DNA of 46,163 nucleotides. Source: Sulfurospirillum sp. GTDB taxonomy: Bacteria; Campylobacterota; Campylobacteria; Campylobacterales; Sulfurospirillaceae. The notes under the pieces were generated by a model. That model was not told where the DNA came from. It worked only from the letters and a program-made list of their open reading frames with translations, and searched no databases. The stretch lies in the NCBI GenBank assembly GCA_014859685.1, contig JACUTU010000011.1:1-46163 (forward strand). The letters run 5' to 3'. Shown here in pieces: positions 1 to 8,547 of the stretch; within the stretch, counting starts at the first letter, position 1; every line of letters begins with the position of its first letter. The position numbers and the translations under genes were made by a program.

Positions 1-90
1 CTAAATTCCTTGCACTAAAGCACAACCTTGCGGTCGTATTGTCTGTTTCCTTTAGGTTTAAGCACAACTTGATAGGCATCATATTTTTTT

Positions 91-1890
91 CTAATCAAGT
101 TTGAGTACGGTTAAAAAGGCTTCTTGTGGCAATTGTACTTTTCCAATGGATTTCATGCGTTTTTTTCCTGCTTTTTGCTTTTCTAGCAGCTTTCTTTTTC
201 TTGTTATATCACCACCATAACATTTTGCAGTGACATTTTTGCCCATAGATTTTACCGTTTCTCTTGCGATAATTTTATTGCCGATACTCGCTTGGATAGC
301 TACTTCAAAGAGTTGTCTAGGAACAATCTCTTTCATAGCTTTCACAAATTCTCGACCTTTATACTGTGCATTTGTTCGAGGAACAATGATGGACAGCGCA
401 TCGACAACTTCTCCAGCAACCATAACATCAAGTTTGACCAAATCGCCCTCTTTGTAGCCAATTGGGTCATAATCAAAACTTGCATATCCTTTTGAAACAG
501 ATTTGAGCTTGTCATAAAAATCCATCACGATTTCATTCATGGGAATGCTATATTCTAAAAGAACTCTAGTTTCGTTTATATAATCCATCTTTTCTTGTAC
601 GGCTCTTTTGTTGTTTAAAAGTGTGATTATATTGCCTAAAAATTCACTTGGCGTAAGAATAGTGGCTCTCACATAAGGTTCAGTTATCTTTTCTATCTCT
701 TGCACGGGTGGAAGTTCGCAAGGATTTTGGATCTGTAGCGTTGTGCCATCTGTTTTTTCCACGATATAAGTAACTGTTGGGGCGGTTGCGATGAGGTCAA
801 GATCAAACTCTCGCTCAAGCCGCTCTTTGATAACTTCCATATGTAAAAGTCCCAAAAATCCAACACGAAAACCAAAACCCAATGCCACTGATGTTTCTGG
901 TTCATAACTGATACTCGCATCATTGAGTTTGAGCTTATCAAGTGCATCTCTCAAATCTTCAAATTTATCTGTTTCTATTGGGTAGATACCCGCAAAAACA
1001 AAAGATTTGATCTCTTCAAAACCAGCAATTGAATTTTTTGTTTTATGTTTAAAATCAGTAATCGTATCGCCAACACGCACATCGCCTATGTTTTTGAGTC
1101 CAAGTACAACGATACCGACTTCTCCTGTGCGTAGGATATCTGTTTTTTGTAAAACAAGCGGGTGTGGATACATGAGGTTTAAAACTTCATGCTTTTTACC
1201 AGTTCCCATCACATAGATCTCTTGACCTTTTTTGATGCAACCATCATATAGGCGTACAAGTGCCAAAGCACCAAGGTAGTTATCGAACCAACTATCATAT
1301 ATGATCGCTTTTGTAGGTGCTAACTCATTTCCATCAGGTGGCGGGATCCGTTCAATGATGGCATCAAGTAGCTCTTTGATGCCGATACCACTTTTTGCAC
1401 TCACGCTAATAGCCGCTGAGCAATCAAGCCCTATGGTATGCTCTATCTCCTCTTTGACTTTTTGCACATCAGCCGCAGGGAGATCTATCTTGTTGATAAC
1501 GGGTATGAGTTCAAGATTATGCTCAAGAGCTATATAGACATTAGCGATTGTTTGTGCTTCGACGCCTTGACTTGCATCTACGATAAGCAACGCACCATCA
1601 CTTGAGGCGAGTGATCTTGAAACTTCATAAGAAAAATCCACATGACCTGGGGTGTCTATGAGGTTAAGGATATAAGGTTCGCCATCTTTTATGTAAGTAA
1701 GCCTCACACTTTGCGCTTTGATGGTGATACCTCTTTCTTTTTCGATATCCATTGTGTCCATCATTTGTGTACCCATCTCCCGCAAACTCACCGCACCACA
1801 CTCTTGAATGAGTCTATCTGCGAGTGTGCTTTTGCCGTGATCTATGTGGGCTATAATCGAAAAGTTACGAATATTTTGCATACGAGGCAT
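91..1890 (-). CDS. lepA: Elongation factor 4 (LepA), translational GTPase
   Basis: Ribosome-associated GTPase that back-translocates or remodels stalled ribosomes. The 599 residues match the usual family length. G1 reads [10 protein letters not shown]3 DTPGHVDF and G4 NKID in the N-terminal third. The C-terminus carries the lysine/arginine-rich LepA tail ([20 protein letters not shown]). The first ATG (1890) overlaps the prs stop by one base (TAATG); a second ATG three codons later (1881) begins MQNIRN, the more typical LepA start, so the N-terminus could be three residues shorter. Transcribed after prs. The 90 bases downstream hold no clear gene, though AAGGAA at 6-11 could be the ribosome binding site of a gene starting outside the window. 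Confidence 0.97.
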   Translation of the reverse strand: MPRMQNIRNFSIIAHIDHGKSTLADRLIQECGAVSLREMGTQMMDTMDIEKERGITIKAQSVRLTYIKDGEPYILNLIDTPGHVDFSYEVSRSLASSDGALLIVDASQGVEAQTIANVYIALEHNLELIPVINKIDLPAADVQKVKEEIEHTIGLDCSAAISVSAKSGIGIKELLDAIIERIPPPDGNELAPTKAIIYDSWFDNYLGALALVRLYDGCIKKGQEIYVMGTGKKHEVLNLMYPHPLVLQKTDILRTGEVGIVVLGLKNIGDVRVGDTITDFKHKTKNSIAGFEEIKSFVFAGIYPIETDKFEDLRDALDKLKLNDASISYEPETSVALGFGFRVGFLGLLHMEVIKERLEREFDLDLIATAPTVTYIVEKTDGTTLQIQNPCELPPVQEIEKITEPYVRATILTPSEFLGNIITLLNNKRAVQEKMDYINETRVLLEYSIPMNEIVMDFYDKLKSVSKGYASFDYDPIGYKEGDLVKLDVMVAGEVVDALSIIVPRTNAQYKGREFVKAMKEIVPRQLFEVAIQASIGNKIIARETVKSMGKNVTAKCYGGDITRKRKLLEKQKAGKKRMKSIGKVQLPQEAFLTVLKLD

Positions 1891-2819
1891 TAGAGAAATA
1901 AACCATTAACACTTTCATTGTGATACACGCGTCTTATGACTTCAGCAAAAACTGGAGCAACGCTTAAGACTTTGATCTTGTCACTTTTTTGTTTCAACGG
2001 AATGGTGTCTGAGACAATAAGTTCATCAAGATCGCCATTTTCTATGCGTTCATACGCTGGACCACTGAGAACTGGATGTGTACAACAAGCCATAACGCTG
2101 GTGGCACCTTTTTGTTTGAGGATAGCAGCAGCTTTGACGATCGTGCCTGCTGTATCGATCATATCATCCACTAAAATAACATCTTTGCCACTTACATCGC
2201 CGATGATATTCATAACTTCGCTTTCATTTGCTTTTTCGCGTCTTTTGTCCACGATAACCATATCGACACCGAGTTTTTTAGCAAAATTTCTCGCTCGTGC
2301 AACGCCTCCTATATCGGGACTTGCTATGATTGGATTTTTGAGGTTTTTGTTTTGGATATATTCATGAAAGATGATAGAGCCATAGAGGTTGTCCACAGGA
2401 ATATCAAAGAAACCTTGAATTTGTCCTGCATGTAAGTCGATAGTCACAACCCTATCAACGCCTGCTATCTGGATCATATTTGCTACTAGTTTTGCGGTTA
2501 TCGGAACTCTTGGAGCAGCTTTTCTATCTTGCCTTGCATAGCCAAAATAGGGCATGATAGCCGTTATGGAACTAGCAGAACTTCTGCGTAGTGCATCTGT
2601 TAAAATCAGCAATTCCATAAGATTGACATTTGCCGGGGCGCAAGTAGATTGGATGATGAAAACATCTTTACCCCGCACACTTTCACTTATTTGAACACTA
2701 ATTTCACCATCGCTAAATCGCTTGATATCGGCAGCAGAAAGCGGTAGTGAAAGATATTTTGCCACATTTTTTGAAAACTCAGGATTGGCTGTTCCTGCAA
2801 AGACCTTATAGCCTCTCAT
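1890..2819 (-). CDS. prs: Ribose-phosphate pyrophosphokinase (PRPP synthase)
   Basis: Makes PRPP from ribose 5-phosphate and ATP for nucleotide, His, Trp and NAD synthesis. The 309 residues are the normal class I length. Landmarks are the N-terminal [10 protein letters not shown], the flexible-loop region [22 protein letters not shown], and the PRPP-binding loop [10 protein letters not shown] near residue 215. The start ATG at 2819 has AAGGAAGAGC in front as ribosome binding site. It is first in a two-gene unit with lepA (one-base overlap) and divergent from the membrane-protein gene at 2944. Confidence 0.97.
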   Translation of the reverse strand: MRGYKVFAGTANPEFSKNVAKYLSLPLSAADIKRFSDGEISVQISESVRGKDVFIIQSTCAPANVNLMELLILTDALRRSSASSITAIMPYFGYARQDRKAAPRVPITAKLVANMIQIAGVDRVVTIDLHAGQIQGFFDIPVDNLYGSIIFHEYIQNKNLKNPIIASPDIGGVARARNFAKKLGVDMVIVDKRREKANESEVMNIIGDVSGKDVILVDDMIDTAGTIVKAAAILKQKGATSVMACCTHPVLSGPAYERIENGDLDELIVSDTIPLKQKSDKIKVLSVAPVFAEVIRRVYHNESVNGLFL

Positions 2820-2884
2820 TGCTCTTCCTTTAGGATTAAAAGTAACTTATTTTACTCAAAAAGGACTTAAAAACATATTTGGAC

Positions 2885-2917
2885 ATTAACGCTAGATTAA
2901 CAAAGAGGCGTGATAAT
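2885..2917 (+). promoter_or_regulatory. Promoter with tandem ATTAAC boxes, 11-bp period
   Basis: ATTAAC at 2885-2890 and again at 2896-2901, then 10 bases, then a GATAAT -10-like hexamer at 2912-2917. The same arrangement with identical spacing precedes the EF-hand gene (4271-4303). Direct repeats one helical turn apart at the -35 position are typical of OmpR-family response-regulator sites; the regulator is not identified. Confidence 0.55.
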
Positions 2918-2943
2918 TTCATAAACAGTTTTAAGGAGTTTTT

Positions 2944-3558
2944 ATGTTTAGTCTGCGAAGATTTACATCTTTATGTATCGCTTTTTCGTTTTTACTTGTA
3001 AGTTATACGGGTATTTTGCTTTTTATAGTGCCAGAGGGTCGCATCGCGTATTGGATCAATCTCAAACTTTTGGGCTTGAGCAAAAATCAGTATGGAGATC
3101 TACATGTAACCTTTAGTGTCTTGTTTTTAGTAGCAGCTTTTTTGCATCTCTATCTCAATTTCAAGCCACTTTTAGCATATTTAAAAAATAAACAAAGAGA
3201 GTTTACACTGCTTAGCAAAGAGTTTGTTTTAGCTATCGGGTTGAGTATTTTCTTTTTTGTTGGCACAGTGTATGAGGCACCTCCGTTTCAAAATTTTTTA
3301 GATTTTGAAACGGAGGTAAAAGAACTTTGGTCGCAAGATGGTGGTGTACCGCCTTATGGACACGCCGAGCTTTCAAGCTTAAAAGCTCTTTGCAAAAAGA
3401 CTTATCTGGATTTAGAAAAATCAATAGCCACGCTCAAAGCAAAAGGTTTTGTAGGTGTTGAGGCAAATAAAAGTCTCAAAGATATAGCTACAACAAACAA
3501 TGTTGCGCCAAATGTACTTTTTAATATCATAGATATAGAAGAAAATGAACTACAATAA
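2944..3558 (+). CDS. DUF4405-like inner-membrane protein
   Basis: Predicted membrane protein of 204 residues. Hydrophobic segments lie at about 7-30, 53-75 and 92-112. Histidines in or next to helix 2 (GDLHVTF, FLHLYLNF) are placed as in small b-type-cytochrome-like DUF4405 proteins, so haem binding is possible but not shown. The C-terminal 90 residues are soluble, with a short helical segment (HAELSSLKALCKKTYLDLEK) and an IATTNNVAPNVLFNII motif resembling a helix-turn-helix-like module found at the end of similar proteins. Start ATG follows TTAAGGAG. Monocistronic, with a tandem-ATTAAC promoter in front and a bidirectional hairpin at its stop codon. Confidence 0.7.
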   Translation: MFSLRRFTSLCIAFSFLLVSYTGILLFIVPEGRIAYWINLKLLGLSKNQYGDLHVTFSVLFLVAAFLHLYLNFKPLLAYLKNKQREFTLLSKEFVLAIGLSIFFFVGTVYEAPPFQNFLDFETEVKELWSQDGGVPPYGHAELSSLKALCKKTYLDLEKSIATLKAKGFVGVEANKSLKDIATTNNVAPNVLFNIIDIEENELQ

Positions 3559-3579
3559 GGCTAGTTTTTATTAGCCTTA
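3556..3579. terminator. Bidirectional hairpin terminator
   Basis: An 8-bp perfect stem, TAAGGCTA / TAGCCTTA, with an 8-base loop between two convergent genes. The left arm begins with the TAA stop of the DUF4405-like gene. T-rich or A-rich flanks make it usable in either direction. Confidence 0.75.
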
Positions 3580-3583
3580 CATT

Positions 3584-4171
3584 TTATGTATCTTCACAAT
3601 TATATTTTAATATCTCTTTTAGAAAAATTTCAAAGTCATTTTTTGTCGCACCTGCAAAAGAATTGTCTAAAAATTTATTGATCCCTTTGCTGGCGTGTTC
3701 TATGATCGGAACTATCTTTATGCCTGTAGTTTCACTCATAAATCGTGATTGATCTCCCTCTTCATAAGCATGCAAAAGAATGGAGCGAGAAAAGTTATTG
3801 AGGATGTGATAGTAGATATGGAGAAATTCAAGTTCATTGACCTCTAAGCCATAAAAATGCGTACAGATTTTCCATTCGTGCGAAGAGATGGGGTGTACTT
3901 TTTCTTTTTTAATACTGATACCTATCTCTTCTTTGATCTCTCGTTTGAGTGCATCAAGTATCGGCTCATCAGCTTCCATGCCACCACCTGGAAAACCAAT
4001 GCGTCCATCCCATCTATCTATCATGATGACAGCAGGACAACGCATGCGAGAAATCTCATCTTTAAAGTATTTCCAAGGAGCTATCTCTTTGGTGTATATG
4101 GCCAAAAACACAGCATTTTTTTTATCTTCATTTACTCTGCCAAAGGGGACTCGTGTGATTGTATTACGCAT
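3584..4171 (-). CDS. Nudix hydrolase, NUDT16-like
   Basis: Pyrophosphohydrolase of unknown substrate, 195 residues. The full Nudix box GX5EX7REUXEEXGU is present at about 63-85 (GGMEADE ... REIKEEIGI), preceded by DGRIGFPGG, a pattern resembling the NUDT16 (RNA decapping / IDP hydrolase) branch; that resemblance is by eye. The C-terminal 90 residues are less conserved. Convergent with the DUF4405-like gene and divergent from the EF-hand gene. Confidence 0.85.
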   Translation of the reverse strand: MRNTITRVPFGRVNEDKKNAVFLAIYTKEIAPWKYFKDEISRMRCPAVIMIDRWDGRIGFPGGGMEADEPILDALKREIKEEIGISIKKEKVHPISSHEWKICTHFYGLEVNELEFLHIYYHILNNFSRSILLHAYEEGDQSRFMSETTGIKIVPIIEHASKGINKFLDNSFAGATKNDFEIFLKEILKYNCEDT

Positions 4172-4227
4172 ATTTTCTCATTGATCAATTTTACAAGTAT
4201 AGTTCGTTTTTTTTAAAAGTATGATTA

Positions 4228-4269
4228 AGTGTCCTTAAGCACTTTTGCAAAAAAGTTCGTAACATCAGT
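4228..4269 (-). mobile_element. 42-bp miniature inverted-repeat element, smallest copy
   Basis: Read on the minus strand it starts ACTGATGTTACG and ends GCTTAAGGACACT, matching both ends of the longer copies with almost no interior. It is flanked by perfect 5-bp direct repeats GATTA (4223-4227 and 4270-4274). The right-hand duplication provides the first bases of the upstream ATTAAC box of the next promoter. Confidence 0.75.
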
Positions 4270-4270
4270 G

Positions 4271-4303
4271 ATTAACATACGATTAACACAGTGGTATTAT
4301 AAT
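4271..4303 (+). promoter_or_regulatory. Promoter with tandem ATTAAC boxes, 11-bp period
   Basis: ATTAAC at 4271-4276 and 4282-4287 (in fact GATTAACA repeated twice), 10 bases, then a perfect TATAAT at 4298-4303. Layout and spacing equal those at 2885-2917. A miniature element ends two bases upstream. Confidence 0.65.
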
Positions 4304-4331
4304 TTTTCTATATTTATATTAGGAGTTCGTT

Positions 4332-4778
4332 ATGAAAAAGTTTATCTCTTTAGTTGCCATTTTGGCTATAAGTTCATCTATCTATGCTGCAAGTCACAGT
4401 ATGCCAAACCTTGAAGCGTATGATAGCAATAAAGATGGTTACCTTTCTGCAACTGAGTTTGATGCGATGAAAACGCAGAGAATGACTGAAAACGCAGAAG
4501 CTGGCAAAATGATGAAAAATGCTGGTAAATCACCACTCTTTAGTGAAATAGATAAAAATGGTGATGGAAAAATCTCAAAAGATGAAATGAAAGCTGGTTG
4601 TGAATCCCATGTTACTGCCAAAAAAGGACAAAAAGAAAATATGCAAAAACAAGGAAATATGCAGGGTCACAAAGGCGGTATGCAAGGTAAGATGGGCAAT
4701 ATGAATAATGACCAACAAGCTTTTCAAGAGGGGTACCAAAAAGGGTACCAAGATGGCTATGAAAAAGGCAAAAAATAG
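4332..4778 (+). CDS. Secreted EF-hand protein with Gln/Gly/Met-rich tail
   Basis: Predicted periplasmic calcium-binding protein of 148 residues. A Sec signal peptide covers about residues 1-19 (cleavage near IYA-A). Two EF-hand loops follow, DSNKDGYLSATEF at 31 and DKNGDGKISKDEM at 74, each with the 1,3,5,7,9,12 acidic/polar ligand pattern. From about 95 the protein is low-complexity, rich in Gln, Gly, Met, Lys and His, and ends in repeats of the type YQxGY (EGYQKGYQDGYEKGKK). The Met/His content could bind copper, which is speculation. Start ATG follows TTAGGAG. Monocistronic with its own promoter and terminator. Confidence 0.85.
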   Translation: MKKFISLVAILAISSSIYAASHSMPNLEAYDSNKDGYLSATEFDAMKTQRMTENAEAGKMMKNAGKSPLFSEIDKNGDGKISKDEMKAGCESHVTAKKGQKENMQKQGNMQGHKGGMQGKMGNMNNDQQAFQEGYQKGYQDGYEKGKK

Positions 4779-4783
4779 TATTT

Positions 4784-4807
4784 AAAAGGGGATTAAATCC
4801 CCTTTTT
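4784..4807 (+). terminator. Rho-independent terminator
   Basis: Stem AAAAGGGGA / TCCCCTTTT with a 5-base loop, followed by T, just after the EF-hand stop. The A-tract on the left arm also lets it act for the convergent LOG gene. Confidence 0.85.
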
Positions 4808-4808
4808 G

Positions 4809-5552
4809 CTATACCTCTTTTTCATTACTGATAAGCTGTATCGCTTTTTTATAGTACTGTGTTTCACAAAATCCATCTTCTTTGAGATCATTGACATGTA
4901 AGATAAGTCTCTTTTCTAATTGTTGTGCTATAAAATCTAAATCATCGCTACATGTAAGGAGTTCTACATCCGCAGCATCAATTGTTTTATGTTCGACAAG
5001 CGTTGTTTTTATAAAATCAAGCAGTTTCGCCCAATAACTTGTACCAACTAAAAATATACTGATTTTGTTTATTTTTTGTGTTTGTGTGAGCGTAAGTGCT
5101 TCAAAAAGTTCATCTAAAGTACCAAATCCCCCAGGAAAAATTACATAGGCTATAGAGTACTTTACAAGCATCACTTTGCGTGCAAAAAAATAATCAAATT
5201 TGATACTTTTGGTGGTGTATTTATTGCCATCTTGTTCGCTTGGTAGGGATATATTGAGTCCTATTGATTCTGCTTTGCCACTCTCAAAAGCTCCTTTATT
5301 TGCAGCTTCCATGATACCGCTTGCACCACCTGTTACGATATTGTAGCCTTGATCGGCTAATTTTTTGGCAAGAGTATTGGCTTGTTTATAGTAAAGATTG
5401 CTTGCGTCAAATCTTGCACTTCCAAAAAAAGTAATGCAAGGTCCAACGGCTTTCATCTCATCAAAACCCTTTGTAAAATCACTCATAATGCGTAGCACAC
5501 TCCAAACATTGGAATGCTCTGTGTCTTTGATATGAAAAGTTCCTGAAGTCAT
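4809..5552 (-). CDS. LOG family protein (TIGR00730-type Rossmann fold)
   Basis: Nucleoside 5'-monophosphate phosphoribohydrolase-like protein of 247 residues (formerly called lysine decarboxylase-like). Diagnostic motifs are VTGGASGIMEAANKGAF around 85-100 and PGGFGTLDELFEALTLTQ around 155, matching the family PGGxGTxxE motif. Its ATG abuts the fliY stop (TAGATG), so it is translated from the flagellar operon as the last gene. No flagellar role is known to me; the link may be only transcriptional. Confidence 0.88.
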   Translation of the reverse strand: MTSGTFHIKDTEHSNVWSVLRIMSDFTKGFDEMKAVGPCITFFGSARFDASNLYYKQANTLAKKLADQGYNIVTGGASGIMEAANKGAFESGKAESIGLNISLPSEQDGNKYTTKSIKFDYFFARKVMLVKYSIAYVIFPGGFGTLDELFEALTLTQTQKINKISIFLVGTSYWAKLLDFIKTTLVEHKTIDAADVELLTCSDDLDFIAQQLEKRLILHVNDLKEDGFCETQYYKKAIQLISNEKEV

Positions 5553-6416
5553 CTAGCGCAACTTCTCAAGTCGTTCTCGTTTGCTACCAATCTCTGTGAT
5601 TTGGATCCCAAAGTTTCCATCGATGATGACAACTTCTCCAAGTGCTATGACTTTATCGCCAACAAGTACTTCAAGCGGGTCATTTGCTAATTGATCAAGT
5701 TCTATAACTGAACCGATATCCATACTTAAAACATCTTTTAAAAGCATCTTTTTTGAACCTATGCGTACGCGAATAGGTAGCCTTACATCTTTGATAAGCT
5801 CGATATTTCGCATCTCTTCGTGGCTTAGAAGTGTTTCTTGAGGTTTGCTATTTTGTGACTCATCTGGAGTTACATGTAAGGATTCCTGCTCTTTTGATTC
5901 TACTTTATTGCCAAGAAGTGAGGCTATATTTTTATCGATCGCCAATACAAAATGATCGCTTGTGCTTTGTATGCTTAAATCAAAAATATAAACAGTGTGC
6001 AAGCCATCAAACGATATGTCCCCTGTAGCTTCTATGAAACGCACATCTTCGATATTGAAACCGAGTTTTGGTAAAGTTTTTTGTCCGCCCAAAGAAGTGG
6101 CAAAAGATCCTAAGATGTTGGAGATGATCTCTTTTGTTGCATCAATATCATCATCATCCATTTCCTCTTTCTCGATACCTTCACCGCCAAGCATTATATC
6201 GCCTATTGCTGTTGCTAGTGTTGCGGCGATGCTTATTTTCATTTTCGCGGTTGTATCACCACTTACGCTTATGTCTAGCATAGCTGCCGGTGGTGTGAGG
6301 TTTATTTTCTCACCAACAAGCATCTCTTCGTGGAGAGAAATTTTTGGAGCAACTCCCGTTAAACCCTCGATAGTAGAGACGATTTCGTGCTCTAAAATAG
6401 TTATAAATTCGCTCAC
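5553..6416 (-). CDS. fliY: Flagellar motor switch phosphatase/switch protein FliY
   Basis: C-ring component with an N-terminal CheC/FliM-like region and a C-terminal SpoA (FliN) domain, 287 residues. The segment DATKEIISNILGSFATSLG around 90 resembles a CheC helix. The last 85 residues (LIKDVRLPIRVRIGSKKMLL ... IGSVIELDQLANDPLEVLVG) form the FliN-type domain. Start is GTG, overlapping the fliM stop by four bases (GTGA), a tight translational coupling. Campylobacter and Helicobacter use FliY in addition to FliN. Confidence 0.93.
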   Translation of the reverse strand: MSEFITILEHEIVSTIEGLTGVAPKISLHEEMLVGEKINLTPPAAMLDISVSGDTTAKMKISIAATLATAIGDIMLGGEGIEKEEMDDDDIDATKEIISNILGSFATSLGGQKTLPKLGFNIEDVRFIEATGDISFDGLHTVYIFDLSIQSTSDHFVLAIDKNIASLLGNKVESKEQESLHVTPDESQNSKPQETLLSHEEMRNIELIKDVRLPIRVRIGSKKMLLKDVLSMDIGSVIELDQLANDPLEVLVGDKVIALGEVVIIDGNFGIQITEIGSKRERLEKLR

Positions 6417-7480
6417 TCTAACTCCTCGCTTGCGTTGCTTGCATAGATTTTTTCCATTCTTTTGTATTCTATCTGCTCAAGTGCAGATTTTACATCATCT
6501 TTATCCGTTTTGATAAGTTGTTCAATTTTGACTGATTTTCTAAATCTGTGTATGCCAATCTGTGCTAAAAATAACTCTTTTCTATCGATGGCAACTACCG
6601 CACGATCATCTGCATTGCGATCAAGTCTAATGATATCCCCATTTTGCAAATCTAAAAGTTCTCCGACACTCAATTCGGACTTTCCGATAATAGCTTCGTT
6701 GAAAACTTCTGCTCTGCCAACAAGCGCCGTGAGTTCTTTGTTTCGACTTTTTTTAGCACTTGTTTCTCCAAGCATGATATCGCGATTGGCAAGCCGTGAG
6801 AGGATAGGCTCAAGATAGATAACAGGATAGCAAAGGTTGATCATACCACTTGAATTGCCGATAATGATTTCCATAACTACCATGATAACGATCTCATTTT
6901 GACTGACGACTTGTACGACATTTGGACTTGATTCTTTTGTTTCAACATTTGGGTACATGTCAGTGATTGGCGCCCACGCTTCTTTGAGTCTTTGCATCAC
7001 GATACGCAAAATAGCATCGAGTAAATTGAGTTCTATATCGGTGAGTTCCCTCGTAGACTCAAAAGCTTCCCCGATGCCACCTAAGAGTCTATCTATCATA
7101 GGAAAAGCGATAGAGGGATTGATCTCAATAACACAGCTGCCATCGAGTGGTTTGATAGAAAAAACATTGAAACTTGTAGGACTTGGCAGGGACATCAAAA
7201 ATTCACCATAAGTCATCTGATCAACTGAATGGAGTTGAATTTCAACGATACTGCGCATGATGGAAGAGATCTGTGCTGCAAGATTTCGTGCCATCTTGTC
7301 GTGGATACCTTTTACAGCGCGTAATTGTTCTTTGGAGACTCTATTTGGTCTTTTAAAATCATATAAAACTATCTGCCTTGTATCGCTATCATCAGAAGTG
7401 TTCAGAACTTCGGTATCGCCCTCTTCATCAACAACTTCTAAGAGAGCATCTATCTCTTCTTGACTTAAAATATCAGCCAT
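6413..7480 (-). CDS. fliM: Flagellar motor switch protein FliM
   Basis: C-ring protein that receives CheY-P, 355 residues. The N-terminal peptide ILSQEEIDALLEVV is the conserved CheY-P-binding motif. The middle domain runs to about 230, and the C-terminal SpoA domain includes GELLDLQNGDIIRLDRNADD. The ATG at 7480 lies inside the fliA 3' end (8-base overlap), with GAGG in fliA serving as ribosome binding site. Fourth-to-last gene of the flhF-fliY operon. Confidence 0.96.
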   Translation of the reverse strand: MADILSQEEIDALLEVVDEEGDTEVLNTSDDSDTRQIVLYDFKRPNRVSKEQLRAVKGIHDKMARNLAAQISSIMRSIVEIQLHSVDQMTYGEFLMSLPSPTSFNVFSIKPLDGSCVIEINPSIAFPMIDRLLGGIGEAFESTRELTDIELNLLDAILRIVMQRLKEAWAPITDMYPNVETKESSPNVVQVVSQNEIVIMVVMEIIIGNSSGMINLCYPVIYLEPILSRLANRDIMLGETSAKKSRNKELTALVGRAEVFNEAIIGKSELSVGELLDLQNGDIIRLDRNADDRAVVAIDRKELFLAQIGIHRFRKSVKIEQLIKTDKDDVKSALEQIEYKRMEKIYASNASEELE

Positions 7481-8186
7481 TATTTCGTGCCTCTAACAAT
7501 TCTCTAATCTTTGAGAGAAGTTTTTTGTGAATTTGAGAAATTCTTGATTCGCTTATCTCTAAAATTCCACTTATTTCTTTGAGATTTAACTCTTCAAAAT
7601 AGTACAATTGTATGATCATTTGTTCTCTTTCATCGAGTTTTGTGAGTATTGATTGGACTATTTCAAGAAGTTCTTCCTGCTCTATTTTACTACTTGTGTC
7701 ATTTTCGCTGAGTATAGTCATCTGTTCGTTGATAGACATGACACTTATCACTTTTGAACCATTTCTAGCTTCTTGTACTTTTGTTAAATCTTCACAAAGA
7801 AACATTGCTAGTTCCTCATCGCTTGGTTCTTGCTCTTTTTCGCTTAAAAATTGATCAATAGCTCTATCAACAGCTTTGATGAGTCTTCGATCGGCTCTGC
7901 TGATGATGTCAAGACTTCTTAGGTAATCAAGCATAGATCCGTGTACTCTTTTACGACCAAAACCCCAAAAAGAATCATTTTGCTCTTTATCGTAACGACG
8001 CGATAATTTTATCATCTCCTCTGTACCTATGGAGATAAGATCATGCACATCGATACAAGAGGGCAACCTCTCTTTGAGTTTATAAGCCATAGCCCGAACA
8101 GCTGGCAAATACTGCACAACAAGTGTGTCTTGCTCTTTTTTAAGCTGTTGCAGATAGGGATTAGGCTGCTTGTTTTTTAGAACCAT
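7473..8186 (-). CDS. fliA: RNA polymerase sigma factor for flagellar genes, sigma-28
   Basis: Sigma factor for late flagellar genes, about 237 residues. Region 2 contains DLISIGTEEMIKLSRRYD and SFWGFGRKRVHGSMLDYLR; region 4 contains LDEREQMIIQLYYFEELNLKEISGILEISESRISQIHKKLL, where the helix-turn-helix is visible. I place the start at ATG 8186 (MVLKNKQ); an upstream GTG at 8201 is also in frame, and neither has a strong ribosome binding site. It overlaps the preceding small membrane protein and is coupled to fliM. Confidence 0.94.
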   Translation of the reverse strand: MVLKNKQPNPYLQQLKKEQDTLVVQYLPAVRAMAYKLKERLPSCIDVHDLISIGTEEMIKLSRRYDKEQNDSFWGFGRKRVHGSMLDYLRSLDIISRADRRLIKAVDRAIDQFLSEKEQEPSDEELAMFLCEDLTKVQEARNGSKVISVMSINEQMTILSENDTSSKIEQEELLEIVQSILTKLDEREQMIIQLYYFEELNLKEISGILEISESRISQIHKKLLSKIRELLEARNNG

Positions 8187-8526
8187 CACGGAGCGGTACA
8201 CCTTTTAGATTTTTTTCATACTGTTCATTTATCTTTTCTAAATCAAGAAGCAAGTTGTCCATTTTTTTCTCTCTTACATCAAGTTCGCCTATAAAATATT
8301 CACTTATTTGCTCGTATTCTTTTTTGTTGAAAATATCTCTGCCAAAGCGTTTAACATCTACAAAATTCATAATCACAATATGAATAAAAAGATAGAAAAA
8401 GAGGGTTATTTCTATGGTGTAGAGCAAAATATCAGATGCATCATTGAAGTGCAATGTAGAGAAAATAACCCCGATAAAAAAACCACATACAGTAAAAAAA
8501 TAGATAAAATTCTCAGGTCGCATCAC
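8161..8526 (-). CDS. Small membrane protein of the flhG-fliA operon
   Basis: Conserved small protein of 121 residues, in the same place as Cj0062c of Campylobacter jejuni (position recalled, not searched). Two hydrophobic helices at about 7-25 and 33-54 are followed by a charged, probably coiled C-terminal region (YFIGELDVREKKMDNLLLDLEKINEQYEK). No known domain is recognised. It lies between flhG and fliA and overlaps fliA, which suggests a role in flagellar assembly or polar placement, but that is inferred only from position. Confidence 0.8.
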   Translation of the reverse strand: MMRPENFIYFFTVCGFFIGVIFSTLHFNDASDILLYTIEITLFFYLFIHIVIMNFVDVKRFGRDIFNKKEYEQISEYFIGELDVREKKMDNLLLDLEKINEQYEKNLKGVPLRDGSKKQAA

Positions 8527-8547
8527 AAAAATATCCTCTTAAAAATA

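Noticed and set aside
1-90. Possible minus-strand frame after lepA reading MMPIKLCLNLKE
   Set aside because: No ribosome binding site before it, no protein-like character, and it runs off the window; more likely a spacer.
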